A stretch of DNA of 64,000 nucleotides from Actinomadura craniellae (GCF_003289645.1 NZ_QLYX01000015.1:1-64000), one strand, 5' to 3'; numbered from the stretch's first letter, positions 14,270 through 22,944 are shown. Notes: generated from the letters alone by a model not told the origin. Numbers and translations are program-made.

Positions 14270-15435
14270 GATTCGACGTCCCGCCGCATCTGCGCGAGCT
14301 GACCGGCCGGCTGCGCGAGTTCGTCGACGGCGAAGTCGTCCCGGCCGAGCCGGTGCTGCACCGCGGCGGCCCGGAGGCCCGGGCGACGCTGGTGCGGCTG
14401 CGGCAGGCGGCCAAGGACGCGGGCCTGTGGGCGCTCGGCCACCCGGCCGAGCTCGGCGGGGGCGGGATGTCCTTCCTGGACTACGTCTACGTCAACGAGA
14501 TCCAGGGGCGCAGCGAGTACGGCCAGCTCGCCCTCGGCACCGCCACCCTCCAGGACACCCTGATGCTGCACCGGCACGCCTCGCCCGAGACCGCCGCCCG
14601 TTACGTGCCGGGGCTGGTGGCCGGGGAGATGATGCCGTCCTTCGCCATGACCGAGCCCGGCGTGTCCAGTTCGGACCCCACCCAGCTGGAGACCGCGGCC
14701 CGCCTCGATGGGGACGACTGGGTTGTTTCGGGCCGCAAGTGGTTCATCACCGGGGCGCGCGACGCCGCCTTCACCACGGTGATGTGCCGCACGGAGCCAC
14801 CGGACGCGCCGCCGCACCGGGCGTTCAGCCTGATCCTCGTGCCGCGCGACGCCGCGGGGTACGAGCTGGTCCGCGACCTGCCCGTCCTCGGGATCGACCA
14901 CGGCCACTACGAGATCGCCTTCCACGACGTGCGGACTCCCGCCCACAACCTGGTCGGCGAGCGGGGACGCGGGTTCCAGGTCGCCCAGGAGCGGCTGGGC
15001 CCCGGCCGTATCTTCCACGCGATGCGCTGGCTCGGCCAGGCGCAGCGCGCCCTGGAACTGATGGTCGGGCGGCTGCGCGAGCGCCGCGCGTTCGGCGAAC
15101 CGCTGGCCGAGAAACAGCTCATGCAGCAGCACGTCTTCGAGTCCTACGCGCAGATCCAGGCATGCCGCCTGCTGACGCTCGACGCGGCGCGGGCCCTGGA
15201 CGCGGGCGACGCGGCCCGCGTCGAGATCGCGACGATCAAGGTCCTCGGAGCGCGGATGATCAACGATGTGGTCGACCGCGCCCTCCAGGTCTTCGGCGCG
15301 GCCGGCCTGACCGACGACACCCCGCTCGGCTTTATGTACCGCACGGCCCGGTTCGCCCGCATCTACGACGGTCCCGACGAGGTCCACATCCGCTCGGTGG
15401 CCCGGACCCTGATCCGGGACGGTAGGGATCGGTGA
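14266..15435 (+). CDS. Acyl-CoA dehydrogenase (ACAD10/11-type)
   Basis: The 389-residue FAD enzyme introduces the alpha-beta double bond of acyl-CoAs. Signatures are SFAMTEPGVSSSDPTQLETA (FAD/substrate loop, about residues 125-144), WFITGARDA, and a C-terminal RRAFGEPLAEKQLMQQHVF. The end reads YDGPDEVHIRSVARTLIR, where DGPDEVH is characteristic of the ACAD10/11 branch. It is coupled to DUF6285 (ATGA) and followed after 10 bases by the TetR gene. Confidence 0.9.
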   Translation: MRFDVPPHLRELTGRLREFVDGEVVPAEPVLHRGGPEARATLVRLRQAAKDAGLWALGHPAELGGGGMSFLDYVYVNEIQGRSEYGQLALGTATLQDTLMLHRHASPETAARYVPGLVAGEMMPSFAMTEPGVSSSDPTQLETAARLDGDDWVVSGRKWFITGARDAAFTTVMCRTEPPDAPPHRAFSLILVPRDAAGYELVRDLPVLGIDHGHYEIAFHDVRTPAHNLVGERGRGFQVAQERLGPGRIFHAMRWLGQAQRALELMVGRLRERRAFGEPLAEKQLMQQHVFESYAQIQACRLLTLDAARALDAGDAARVEIATIKVLGARMINDVVDRALQVFGAAGLTDDTPLGFMYRTARFARIYDGPDEVHIRSVARTLIRDGRDR

Positions 15436-15445
15436 GGAGAACGCG

Positions 15446-16159
15446 TTGAGTCCACGCGGTGGCAGTCCCATGGGGCGCGTGGTGTCCGGCCCGTCGGCGA
15501 CCCAGCGCGAACGGCGTGACGCCGGGCCGGCGACCACCAAGGGCCGGCAGCGGCGCACCGAGATCCTCGCCGCGGCCCGCCGGGTGTTCGAAGAACGCGG
15601 CTTCGTGGAGACCCGCGTCGCCGACATCGTCGCCGCCGCACAGGTCGCCCAGGGCACCTTCTACACCTACTTCGACTCCAAGGACGCGGTGTTCGCCGAG
15701 GTGGCGCAGAGCGTCATCGACGACATGCTCGCCGGTCTGCACGCCCCCCGGCGACCCGGTGCCGGCCCCCGGCAGCGGGTACGGGACGGCCTGCAGCGCT
15801 TCATCGACGCGTTCCGCCCGAACGCCGTCATCATCGGCCTGATCGAGCAGGTCGGCACGTTCACCCCGGAGATGCGCAGGCTGCGGCTCGCCCTGCGGGA
15901 GTCGTTCGTCGCGATGTCGGCGCGCGGCATCGTGCGGATGCAGACCGAGGGCCACGCCGACCCCGACGTGGACCCGTTGATGACCGCGGAGGTGCTGGGC
16001 GCGATGGTGGATCAGACCTGTTACGTCTGGTTCTCCCTCGGCAAGGAGTTCGACGCGACCGAGGTGCTGGACTCGCTGTCGCTGGTCTGGTCCCGCGCGA
16101 TCGGCCTGCCCGAGGACGGCGAGACCCCCGCCGGGGAACCGGGTGACGCGGCCACCTGA
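15446..16159 (+). CDS. TetR-family regulator of the acyl-CoA operon
   Basis: The 237 residues carry a basic N-terminal extension, then the TetR helix-turn-helix (TEILAAARRVFEERGFVETR, VADIVAAAQVAQGTFYTYF) at about residues 35-80. TTG 15446 is chosen because GAGGAG lies 7 bases upstream. As last gene of the operon it probably represses the promoter at 12766-12790 in response to an acyl-CoA. Confidence 0.8.
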   Translation: MSPRGGSPMGRVVSGPSATQRERRDAGPATTKGRQRRTEILAAARRVFEERGFVETRVADIVAAAQVAQGTFYTYFDSKDAVFAEVAQSVIDDMLAGLHAPRRPGAGPRQRVRDGLQRFIDAFRPNAVIIGLIEQVGTFTPEMRRLRLALRESFVAMSARGIVRMQTEGHADPDVDPLMTAEVLGAMVDQTCYVWFSLGKEFDATEVLDSLSLVWSRAIGLPEDGETPAGEPGDAAT

Positions 16160-16189
16160 TCCGCAGCGCACCTGCTAGCGTCACGCCCC

Positions 16190-16555
16190 GTGGGGGAGCA
16201 GGTGTACGTGGGGAACGCGACCGTGGACGCCGCCGGCGACCGCGGCTGGCTGCTCGGGCACTTCAAGCCGGCCGGCGACGCACGGCACAGCACGGACGTG
16301 GAGATCAAGTGGGGTGTCCACCCGCGCGGCGACCGGCGCACGCGATGGGTCACCGGCGAGACGCGCACGGCCCTGCTGATGCTGATCAGCGGCCGGTTCC
16401 GGGTGGAGTTGCCGGGACGCAGCGTGCTCCTGGCCGAGCAGGGCGACTACGTGGTCTGGGGCCACGGCGTGGACCACTCCTGGCACGCCGAGGAGGAATC
16501 GGTGGTGCTGACGGTCCGCTGGCCGTCCGTCCCCGGCTACGCGATCCCGCAGTGA
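16190..16555 (+). CDS. Cupin-like small protein
   Basis: The 121-residue protein reads as a single beta-barrel cupin: EIKWGVHPRGDRR, LLMLISGRFRVELPGRSVLL and GDYVVWGHGVDHSWHAEEES. The GxxH motif and later His could bind a metal. TAGCGT at 16176-16181 lies 8 bases before GTG 16190 and no Shine-Dalgarno is visible, so the message may be leaderless. The substrate is unknown. Confidence 0.65.
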   Translation: MGEQVYVGNATVDAAGDRGWLLGHFKPAGDARHSTDVEIKWGVHPRGDRRTRWVTGETRTALLMLISGRFRVELPGRSVLLAEQGDYVVWGHGVDHSWHAEEESVVLTVRWPSVPGYAIPQ

Positions 16556-16649
16556 ACGCCGCGGACCACCCGGCCGAGTGCGGAGGAGCGGGCAGCGCCC
16601 GCCCCCTTTGGACGGTTCCGGCGCGGGACGTTCGCCGGCCGAAAAGGAG

Positions 16650-17126
16650 ATGAGAAGCGGACGGGTTCCACAGATCATTGCCGCTGTGGAGAGAACGCGG
16701 GCGAGACTGACGATCGGTGAGCTGCGCCAGGCGTGCAACATCCTGCTGACCGAGGCCGAACGCCTGTACGGCGCCGACTTCGACCTGGCGGACGCCGAGT
16801 ACGACTACTACTGGAACCTGCAACTGGACGCGATCTTCGACCTCACGGAGAAGGACCAGGACTCACGGATCGACTGCGGGCAGATCAGTGACGACGCGGC
16901 GGAGATCGCCGCATTGTTGCGCCGGGACGATCTGATTGCGCTGTGGCACGACCTGGAGCACGCCGTTGGCCTGCTACGGCTCCTGGCGTACATGGACCTG
17001 CCGGGCGGCGTACAGAATCCCGTGTTTCCGGACGCGCCGAGTGGCGGCCCCCACTCGGATGGGGCCCTGCATGCCGGTCGCCCGGGACCGTCCCCCATGG
17101 CCCGCCGCCAATTAAGGTCTGACTGA
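16650..17126 (+). CDS. Conserved hypothetical protein (158 aa)
   Basis: The core reads RARLTIGELRQACNILLTEA, LADAEYDYYWNLQLDAIFDL and IALWHDLEHAVGLLRLLAYM, an acidic and probably all-helical fold with no signal peptide. ATG 16650 is directly preceded by AAAAGGAG with almost no spacing, so the real start may be GTG 16686. Residues after LLRLLAYMDLPGG look like an added tail. I do not recognise a function. It is not clearly linked to its neighbours. Confidence 0.6.
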   Translation: MRSGRVPQIIAAVERTRARLTIGELRQACNILLTEAERLYGADFDLADAEYDYYWNLQLDAIFDLTEKDQDSRIDCGQISDDAAEIAALLRRDDLIALWHDLEHAVGLLRLLAYMDLPGGVQNPVFPDAPSGGPHSDGALHAGRPGPSPMARRQLRSD

Positions 17127-17275
17127 CCGCCGGTCCAGGGCTGTCGGCGCTGGGCCGAATTTCCGGGTCGGTAAGTGCTCCGTGCTGGACCGGGGTTCGT
17201 CCAACGTGCAAAGCGTCAGGGCGGGCCGGGCGGCGACCGCCGCACGTTCGCGCCCTGGAGAGGGTCGGGACCGGG

Positions 17276-17920
17276 ATGTGGCAATGGGTGGGGCGCGTGC
17301 GGCGCCGGTTTCGTGACGCGGCTGAGGCGACGCGGGTCGAGTCCGCTTTCAACAGCGGCCTGGTGGCCAAGCAGAAGGGGCTGCTGCGGCAGGCCGAGGA
17401 GTACCTGCGGAGTGCCGCCGACGCGGGGCATTCCCGCGCCATGCGGAACCTCGCGATCGTGCTCATCGAGACCGGCCGGAGGGAAGAGGCCGAATCATGG
17501 CTGCGCCGCGCCGTCGAGACCGGTGGTGAAACCACCGCCATGCACAACCTGGCCTGCCTGCTCTACGAGTCGGAACGGGCGGAAGAGGCCGAGCAGTGGT
17601 GGCGGCGCGCCGCTGAGAAAGGCGACTTCGAGTCCATGTACAGCCTCGGCATCCTGCTCGGCAGGTCGGAGCGGATGGCCGAGGCCGAGCGGTGGTACCG
17701 GCGCGCCGCCGACGGCGGGCACCTCGACGCCATGTGCGGCCTCGGCATCCTGCTCGCGAAGTCGGAGCGGACGACCGAGGCGGAGCGGTGGTGGCGGAGC
17801 GCCGCCGAGAAGGGCCACTTCGACGCGACGGTGAACCTCGGCAACCTGATGACGAGGACGGGGCGGGTGGGCGAGGCCGCGGTGTGGCGCAGGCGCGCGG
17901 CTGAGCTGGACCCGTCCTGA
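17276..17920 (+). CDS. Sel1/TPR-repeat protein
   Basis: The 214 residues contain five to six repeats of about 36 residues with the Sel1 pattern A-x-x-x-L-G-x-L ... A-E-x-W-[YW]-R-R-A-A-x-x-G. Examples are EQWWRRAAEKGDFESMYSLG and ERWYRRAADGGHLDAMCGLG. Such solenoids bind other proteins. No signal peptide or membrane segment is visible. Converges on the TetR gene with a 17-base gap. Confidence 0.75.
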   Translation: MWQWVGRVRRRFRDAAEATRVESAFNSGLVAKQKGLLRQAEEYLRSAADAGHSRAMRNLAIVLIETGRREEAESWLRRAVETGGETTAMHNLACLLYESERAEEAEQWWRRAAEKGDFESMYSLGILLGRSERMAEAERWYRRAADGGHLDAMCGLGILLAKSERTTEAERWWRSAAEKGHFDATVNLGNLMTRTGRVGEAAVWRRRAAELDPS

Positions 17921-17937
17921 ACCGTGCCCGGGCGGGT

Positions 17938-18606
17938 TCAGTGGACGCAGATGCCGTCGAAGAGGACCTTGAGGTAGTGGTCGGCCAGGTCGCCGGCGTC
18001 GAACGAGCCGCCCGGCTGGAACCAGCGGACGGTCACCCCGATGGTGTCGCGGATCATCCGGTAGGTCAGCCGGGCGTTGATGTCGGCGCGGAAGATCCCG
18101 GCCTGCCGGCCCCGCTCGATCTCGGCGAGCCACAGCTGCTCCACCTCGTTCTCGGCCTTGCCGAGATAGCCGAAGCGGGGCATGTCCCGTAGGTAGTTCC
18201 AGTCGTTCTGCAGCACCGTGACGGCGGCCCGGTGCGGTTCGAGGGCGTCGAAGCAGATGCGGACCAGCGCGGAGAGGACCTCGCGCGGTTCGCCGCCCCG
18301 CTCGACCACGGCCCGGCTGGACGCGGTGAGCTCGTCGAAGTACCCCGACAGGATCTCGTCGACGATCGACTCCTTGGAGTCGAAGTGGTGGTAGAGGCTG
18401 CCCGACAGGATTCCGGCCTCCTCGGCGATGTTGCGCACCGTGGTGGCCTGGAAGCCCTTCTTGGCGAAGAGTTCGGCCGCGAGCCGCACCAGGTGCTCCC
18501 GCCGTTCGGAGGCGAGAGCCGGAGATCCCTTGGTGCGCCGGCGGCCCGCCCCCGTGCCGCCCGCCCGGGCCGTGGACCGCCCGGAATTCGCGCTCGTGGT
18601 CGTCAC
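17938..18606 (-). CDS. KstR2-like TetR-family regulator
   Basis: The 222-residue protein has the TetR fold with LVRLAAELFAKKGFQATTVR, NIAEEAGILSGSLYHHFDSK and, in the ligand domain, VTVRWFQPGGSFDAGDLAD. The last motif and the ILSGSLYHHFDSKESIVDEI recognition region closely resemble KstR2, the repressor of late cholesterol-ring catabolism genes. No such genes lie in the window, so only family membership is claimed. GTG 18606 follows GAGGGG closely. The open frame upstream to 18780 lacks family similarity. The gene is divergent from the PLP enzyme, with 234 bases and two palindromes between. Confidence 0.75.
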   Translation of the reverse strand: MTTTSANSGRSTARAGGTGAGRRRTKGSPALASERREHLVRLAAELFAKKGFQATTVRNIAEEAGILSGSLYHHFDSKESIVDEILSGYFDELTASSRAVVERGGEPREVLSALVRICFDALEPHRAAVTVLQNDWNYLRDMPRFGYLGKAENEVEQLWLAEIERGRQAGIFRADINARLTYRMIRDTIGVTVRWFQPGGSFDAGDLADHYLKVLFDGICVH

Positions 18607-18672
18607 CCCCTCATTATGCCGGGCTCGTCCGGCGGCCCGTCCCGGCCGCGTTGACATCACGTTACTTCCTGT

Positions 18673-18686
18673 ACCAAGCGCTTGGT
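18673..18686. promoter_or_regulatory. Palindromic operator upstream of the KstR2-like tetR gene
   Basis: ACCAAGCGCTTGGT is a perfect 14-base palindrome 67 bases from the tetR start. CAAGCGCTTG-type dyads are typical binding sites of KstR2/acyl-CoA TetR proteins, so autoregulation is likely. Confidence 0.6.
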
Positions 18687-18798
18687 GTCCTGCGTTTCTC
18701 CTTGTTTCGTGACCGCGTGTACAACTCCGCGCCGGGACTGAGCAGCCGTGAACCCCTGAGACCGAGCTTGGCAAGATCACCCATAGCGTCCGTTGTGT

Positions 18799-18833
18799 CC
18801 CCTTACTTACGCTTTCCAGGCGTAAGTAAGGGG
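18799..18833 (+). promoter_or_regulatory. Perfect 14-bp hairpin enclosing the ribosome-binding site of the next gene
   Basis: CCCCTTACTTACGC (18799-18812) and GCGTAAGTAAGGGG (18820-18833) are perfect inverted arms around a 7-base loop TTTCCAG. The right arm contains the AAGGGG Shine-Dalgarno of the gene starting at 18841. As RNA it would hide the ribosome-binding site. As DNA it could be an operator. Confidence 0.65.
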
Positions 18834-18840
18834 GAAGATC

Positions 18841-20142
18841 ATGGACCAGGAGATCGCGCCGTGGGCGTCACCGGCCGCGCGGGCCCGGATCGCGGAGGTT
18901 GCCGCGGGGCTGACCGACCTCTCGCCGGGCGGCGTGCTGGCCACCGTTGAGACCGCGCTGCACGAGCACGCCCGGCAGTTCGACGACGAGGGCATCGTCC
19001 TGTACGCGGGCACCAACGTGCTCGGGCCCGCCGCGCGCCGGGTGAGCGAGCCGCTGGTCTCCGGACGGCCCAGCATGGGCTGGCCGGGGGAGAAGTACCA
19101 GGCCGGGCTCGACCACTTCGACACCCTGGAGGTGCTGGCCCCCACCCTGGTGGCCCGCGTGATGGGCGCCCGCTTCGCCGAGGTGCGCAGCCACAGCGCC
19201 ACCCTCGCCAACCTCGCCGTCTACACCGCGCTCACCGAGCCGGGCGACACCATCGCGGTGCTGCCCGAGCGGGCCGGCGGGCACACCAGCCACCACGCGG
19301 TAGGCGCCCCGGGGGTGCGGGGCCTGCGGGTGGCGGACCTGCCCTACGACGCGGACGCCTACGACGTGGACCTCGCCGCGCTGCCCGGCTTCCTGGCCCA
19401 CGAGCGGCCGAAGGTGGTGGTCATCGGCGCCAGCATGATGCTCTTCCCGCACCGGGTGGACGCGATCAAGGAGGCGGTGGCCGCCGCCGGCGCGGTCCTG
19501 GTGTACGACGCCTCGCACCTGGCCGGGCTGGTCGCCGCCGGGCGGTTCCAGCGCCCGCTGGCCGAGGGCGCGGACGTGTTGACGTTCTCCACCTACAAGT
19601 CCTTCGGCGGCCCGCCCGGCGGCGCGATCGCCACCGACGACCCGGCGCTGGCCGAGCGGATCTCGGCCGCCGTCTTCCCCGGCTTGACCGCCAACTACGA
19701 CGCCGGCCGGCTCGCCCCCCTCGCGGTCACCGCCGCGGAGATCCTGGCCGACGGCGGCGCGTACGCCGACCGCTGCATGGCGGGCGCGCGCACGCTCGCG
19801 GCGGCCCTGCACGACGAGGGTCTCACCGTGGCCGGTGCGGACCGCGGCTTCACCGCCTCCCACCACGTCGCGGTTGACGTGAGCGGGCTGGGCGGCGGGC
19901 GGGCGGCGATGGCCCGGCTGGCCGAGGCGGGGATCTACCTCAGCGCCATCGGCCTGCCCCGGCAGCGCCCCGGCGAGCCCGACCGGGGGCTGCGCATCGG
20001 CACCCAGGAGGTCACCCGCCGCGGCCTGGACACGGGCGACCTGCGGCAGGTCGCCGCCTGGATGGCCGACGTGCTCCTGCGCGGGGCCGACCCGGGCGCC
20101 GTCCGCAAGGCCGCCGCGGAGCTGCGCGCCCGCCGGTCCTGA
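18841..20142 (+). CDS. Serine hydroxymethyltransferase-like PLP enzyme with altered active site
   Basis: The 433-residue protein aligns with GlyA over its length: ANLAVYTALTEPGDTI, VVVIGASMMLFPHRVDAIKE, VLVYDASHLAGLVAAG (PLP Asp and His), TFSTYKSFGGPPGG with Lys253 as the PLP lysine, and LRIGTQEVTRRG (substrate-carboxylate Arg). By manual alignment the catalytic Glu57 of E. coli GlyA is replaced (SMGWPGEKY, Met79), the His before the PLP lysine is Tyr252, and one active-site Tyr is Gln. It may therefore act on another amino acid, as in methylserine-type enzymes, rather than as the housekeeping THF enzyme. A hairpin covers its ribosome-binding site. Confidence 0.75.
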   Translation: MDQEIAPWASPAARARIAEVAAGLTDLSPGGVLATVETALHEHARQFDDEGIVLYAGTNVLGPAARRVSEPLVSGRPSMGWPGEKYQAGLDHFDTLEVLAPTLVARVMGARFAEVRSHSATLANLAVYTALTEPGDTIAVLPERAGGHTSHHAVGAPGVRGLRVADLPYDADAYDVDLAALPGFLAHERPKVVVIGASMMLFPHRVDAIKEAVAAAGAVLVYDASHLAGLVAAGRFQRPLAEGADVLTFSTYKSFGGPPGGAIATDDPALAERISAAVFPGLTANYDAGRLAPLAVTAAEILADGGAYADRCMAGARTLAAALHDEGLTVAGADRGFTASHHVAVDVSGLGGGRAAMARLAEAGIYLSAIGLPRQRPGEPDRGLRIGTQEVTRRGLDTGDLRQVAAWMADVLLRGADPGAVRKAAAELRARRS

Positions 20143-21210
20143 TCAGGGCGGGTCGGGCGGGAGGGCCGCGGCGGCCGCCGCGGCCTCGGCCAGCCGGCCG
20201 CGCAGCGTCCGGACGAGCTCGTCGCCCTGCGCGGTGAGCCGCTCGATGGCGGACACCGCGAGGTCGTCCCGGACCGTGTCGGCCACCAGCTCGTCGTACT
20301 CGTGCGCCCGCTCGGCCAGCGTTTCGAGCTGCCGGTGCGCCCGCAGCGCCTCGTCCGCGGCCAGGGCGTGGTCGGCGTAGCGCTCCAGGGCCTCGATCCG
20401 CCGGGTGACCGCCCGGACCGACTGCTCCAGCTTCTCCCGCAGCGAGCTCACCGCCGCCTGGACCTCGGGCGGGACCGTGTCGCTCAGGAAGGGGTCCTGC
20501 TCGTGCCGCAGCCGGGCCTGGCGGGCCAGCACGCGCGCGATCTCCCATTCCTGGCGGGGCAGTGTGACGGCGTTGTCCACCGAGTCCAGCATCCCCTGCC
20601 GGTTGACCTCGGACTCCCGGACGGCCGCGATCGCCCGCTGCGCCCGGAGCATCAGCCGGCGGGCCTCCTCGTCGAAGTCCTCGGGACCGAGGGAGTGGTC
20701 GCGGCGCGCCCGTTCCACCCGGTCCCGCTGCCGGGTGTCGCGCATGTGCACGAGGAGGAGCGCGCCCAGGACGACGGGCGCGGCGGCCGCCGCCCAGGCC
20801 CAGGCCCACAGGGACATCCAGAGCAGGCCGAGGACGGCCAGCGCGGGACCGGCCTCGCGGAGCGGCGCGCGCCGCGTCCGCAGCGCCTCGGCCCCGCCGG
20901 GCAGCTCCGGGTCGACCACGCGGCGCAGCGGTTCCGGCCCGTCGTGGACGTGCTCGGCCGCCGGATTCTGTAACCGCCAGGGAGCGCCGACATTGGTCTG
21001 GAAGGCGAAGTCGCCGACCTCGACGACCACCTCGGCCGGGCCGTGCGGCAGCCGGCCCGAGCGGACGGTCTTGTCCCCGCCGGGACCGGTGAACCGGATC
21101 CACCAGCCACCGGCGGTCTCCGAGCACATGTAGCGGCCGGGTGCCACGTCGACGCCGACGAAGAACGTCCCCCTCCCCGGGAGGGGGTTCCTACCGGCCG
21201 TCACGGCCAT
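20143..21210 (-). CDS. Membrane protein with long C-terminal coiled coil
   Basis: The 355 residues start with a small domain, GRGTFFVGVDVAPGRYMCSE and GGWWIRFTGPGGDKTV, a beta module seen in several actinobacterial surface or membrane proteins. Two adjacent hydrophobic segments follow at about 120-155 (LAVLGLLWMSLWAWAWAAAA). The remaining 200 residues are charged alpha-helix (SLREKLEQSVRAVTRRIEAL), probably cytoplasmic coiled coil. ATG 21210 has GGAGG 6 bases upstream. Its stop abuts that of the PLP enzyme (convergent). Function unknown. Confidence 0.65.
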   Translation of the reverse strand: MAVTAGRNPLPGRGTFFVGVDVAPGRYMCSETAGGWWIRFTGPGGDKTVRSGRLPHGPAEVVVEVGDFAFQTNVGAPWRLQNPAAEHVHDGPEPLRRVVDPELPGGAEALRTRRAPLREAGPALAVLGLLWMSLWAWAWAAAAAPVVLGALLLVHMRDTRQRDRVERARRDHSLGPEDFDEEARRLMLRAQRAIAAVRESEVNRQGMLDSVDNAVTLPRQEWEIARVLARQARLRHEQDPFLSDTVPPEVQAAVSSLREKLEQSVRAVTRRIEALERYADHALAADEALRAHRQLETLAERAHEYDELVADTVRDDLAVSAIERLTAQGDELVRTLRGRLAEAAAAAAALPPDPP

Positions 21211-21320
21211 TCGAGACCTCCGAGCGGAGCGGTGGAATCACCGTATTTTCCCTAGGATGCCGGGTGGCTTGTCCGAGTTATTGCAATTTCACAGGTTTCC
21301 TGGCTGGAATGTGGTGCTGG

Positions 21321-21326
21321 GATACT
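21321..21326 (+). promoter_or_regulatory. -10 element of a leaderless transcript
   Basis: GATACT ends 7 bases before the ATG at 21333, placing the transcription start on the start codon. No Shine-Dalgarno is visible. Confidence 0.45.
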
Positions 21327-21332
21327 GCCGCC

Positions 21333-22001
21333 ATGGTCGTGGATCCGCTGGGGGAGGTCCCATGGGCGATGCAACTCGCGGTACGGGCGGAGAAGGCCGA
21401 CCCGCCCTCCCATGACGCGGTGTGCGAGGCCGCGGCGGCGGCCGTCGTCCGGCTGCTGACCGACGAGCGCGTGGTCGGCGGGGACGAAGGGGAGTGGGCC
21501 GCGCAGGTGCACCGGTGGGAGTCGGGTCGGATCCGCAAGGTCGCCCGCCGGGCCCGCGGCGCGCGCTGGCGGGCGGTGCTGGAACTGCCGGGGGTCACGG
21601 TCGAGCACGCCGGAGCCCAGGTCCGCGCGTTCGTCCCCGGCCCGGTCGACGACGTTCCCGCCGAGCTGGCCAAGCTCCAGGTGGCCGGGCTGGACCTGCC
21701 CGCGGCCGACCCCCCGGCCCCGCCGCCGGAACCGCCGTACGCGGCCCTCGCCCTCAACCCCGACGTCGCCATGAGCACCGGCAAGGCCGCGGCGCAGAGC
21801 GGTCATGCGGCGCACCTGCTGCTGCGCCGGGCCCCGGCGCCCGCGGTGGCGGCCTGGCTCGCCGCCGGGGCCCGGGTGCATCTCGTCCGGGGCGCGCCCT
21901 GGCGCGAGTGCGCCCGCCGCGCCACCGTGGCCGTCCGGGACGCGGGCTTCACCGAGGTGCCGCCGGGCACGATGACCGCGGTCGCCTGGACGGTGAGCTG
22001 A
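21333..22001 (+). CDS. Peptidyl-tRNA hydrolase (Pth2 family)
   Basis: The 222-residue protein has an N-terminal helical region with GRIRKVARRARGARW and VTVEHAGAQVRAFVPGPVDD, then a Pro-rich joint and a C-terminal Pth2 core: ALALNPDVAMSTGKAAAQSG (Lys-rich catalytic entry K-x-x-x-Q-x-x-H) and AHLLLRRAPAPAVAAW. It would cleave peptidyl-tRNA released from ribosomes, as backup to Pth. ATG 21333 is chosen because of the spaced -10 and the family start. Longer frames upstream look non-coding. Confidence 0.75.
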   Translation: MVVDPLGEVPWAMQLAVRAEKADPPSHDAVCEAAAAAVVRLLTDERVVGGDEGEWAAQVHRWESGRIRKVARRARGARWRAVLELPGVTVEHAGAQVRAFVPGPVDDVPAELAKLQVAGLDLPAADPPAPPPEPPYAALALNPDVAMSTGKAAAQSGHAAHLLLRRAPAPAVAAWLAAGARVHLVRGAPWRECARRATVAVRDAGFTEVPPGTMTAVAWTVS

Positions 22002-22005
22002 GCCA

Positions 22006-22944
22006 TCAGGCCGGGGGCGGACCGGACGGTGGCGGACCGGACGGTGGCGGACCGGACGGCTGGTCGGACTGCCGCTGCCAGCGGTTGAGGGCGGCCAGCG
22101 CGATCTCCTGGGTGCGGCTCATGCCGGCGGGGGCGGGTGCCGCACCGGGTTCGGCGGGTGCGGGGGCGGGGGTGCGCCCCACCCGTACCTTGACGCTGAG
22201 CGCGTAGGAGACGGCCAGCAGCACCAGCAGGACCGCCAGGTAGATGCCATGCTCCAGCAGCCTGCCCATGCGGCCCGACCACAGGTCGAGCACGCAGAAC
22301 ACGGCGAACCCGGCGCTCCAGCCGAACAGCACCGGCAGGAACAGCACGTCCCGCCGCCGGACCAGCCCGGCCAGGGCGATCAGGACCAATGCCGCCTGGA
22401 CCACCTTGGCCGCGACCAGCGCCGGGGTGGCCGCGCCGGCCGCGCCGACCGTGTCGCGCAGGTAGCCCGCCAGGTCGGCCCGGTGGTCGGACCAGCCGAC
22501 CAGCGAGGCCAGCAGCGCGGTGAGCCCGTAGACGACGAGGAAGATCCCGACGGGGTAGTGCAGGCGGTGCCAGTTCTCACCCCGTGGTGGCACCGGCACC
22601 GGGTACGCGGGTGCCGCCGGCCCGGGTGCGGGCGACGGCGCGGCGGGCATCCCCTGCACCGGGGTTGGCCGGTCGGTGGGGCCGGCCGGCGGCGGTGTCA
22701 GGTGCTGGGTGGCGTCGGCCGCACCGGGCTCCGGTGGCGGAGCGATGCGCTGGGTGGCGTCGGCCGCGGCGGGTTCCGGGGGCGGGGCGTTCGGTTTCGG
22801 TGGCAGGGGGAGGTCCTGGCGGGTCACCTCGGACCCCCGGCGGGCCGGCCCCTGGGGCGGTCCTTGGGGCGGTCCTTGGTCGCCGGTCGGCGTCGCCCAC
22901 GGGTCGTCGGCCGCGCCGTCCCGCCCCGAATCCGACATCGTCAT
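22006..22944 (-). CDS. Four-TM membrane protein with Pro-rich N-terminal tail
   Basis: The 312-residue protein begins with about 125 Pro/Ala/Thr-rich residues containing two copies of a PPPEP-ADATQ phrase. Four hydrophobic segments follow between about 135 and 255 (VGIFLVVYGLTALLASLVG, AALVLIALAGL, LFLPVLFGWSAGFAVFCVLD, YLAVLLVLLAVSYALSV). The C-terminus has PPPSG repeats. ATG 22944 has GGAGAAGG upstream. Convergent with the hydrolase gene, 4 bases apart. The TM core looks like a small actinobacterial membrane family, and no function is assigned. Confidence 0.65.
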   Translation of the reverse strand: MTMSDSGRDGAADDPWATPTGDQGPPQGPPQGPARRGSEVTRQDLPLPPKPNAPPPEPAAADATQRIAPPPEPGAADATQHLTPPPAGPTDRPTPVQGMPAAPSPAPGPAAPAYPVPVPPRGENWHRLHYPVGIFLVVYGLTALLASLVGWSDHRADLAGYLRDTVGAAGAATPALVAAKVVQAALVLIALAGLVRRRDVLFLPVLFGWSAGFAVFCVLDLWSGRMGRLLEHGIYLAVLLVLLAVSYALSVKVRVGRTPAPAPAEPGAAPAPAGMSRTQEIALAALNRWQRQSDQPSGPPPSGPPPSGPPPA

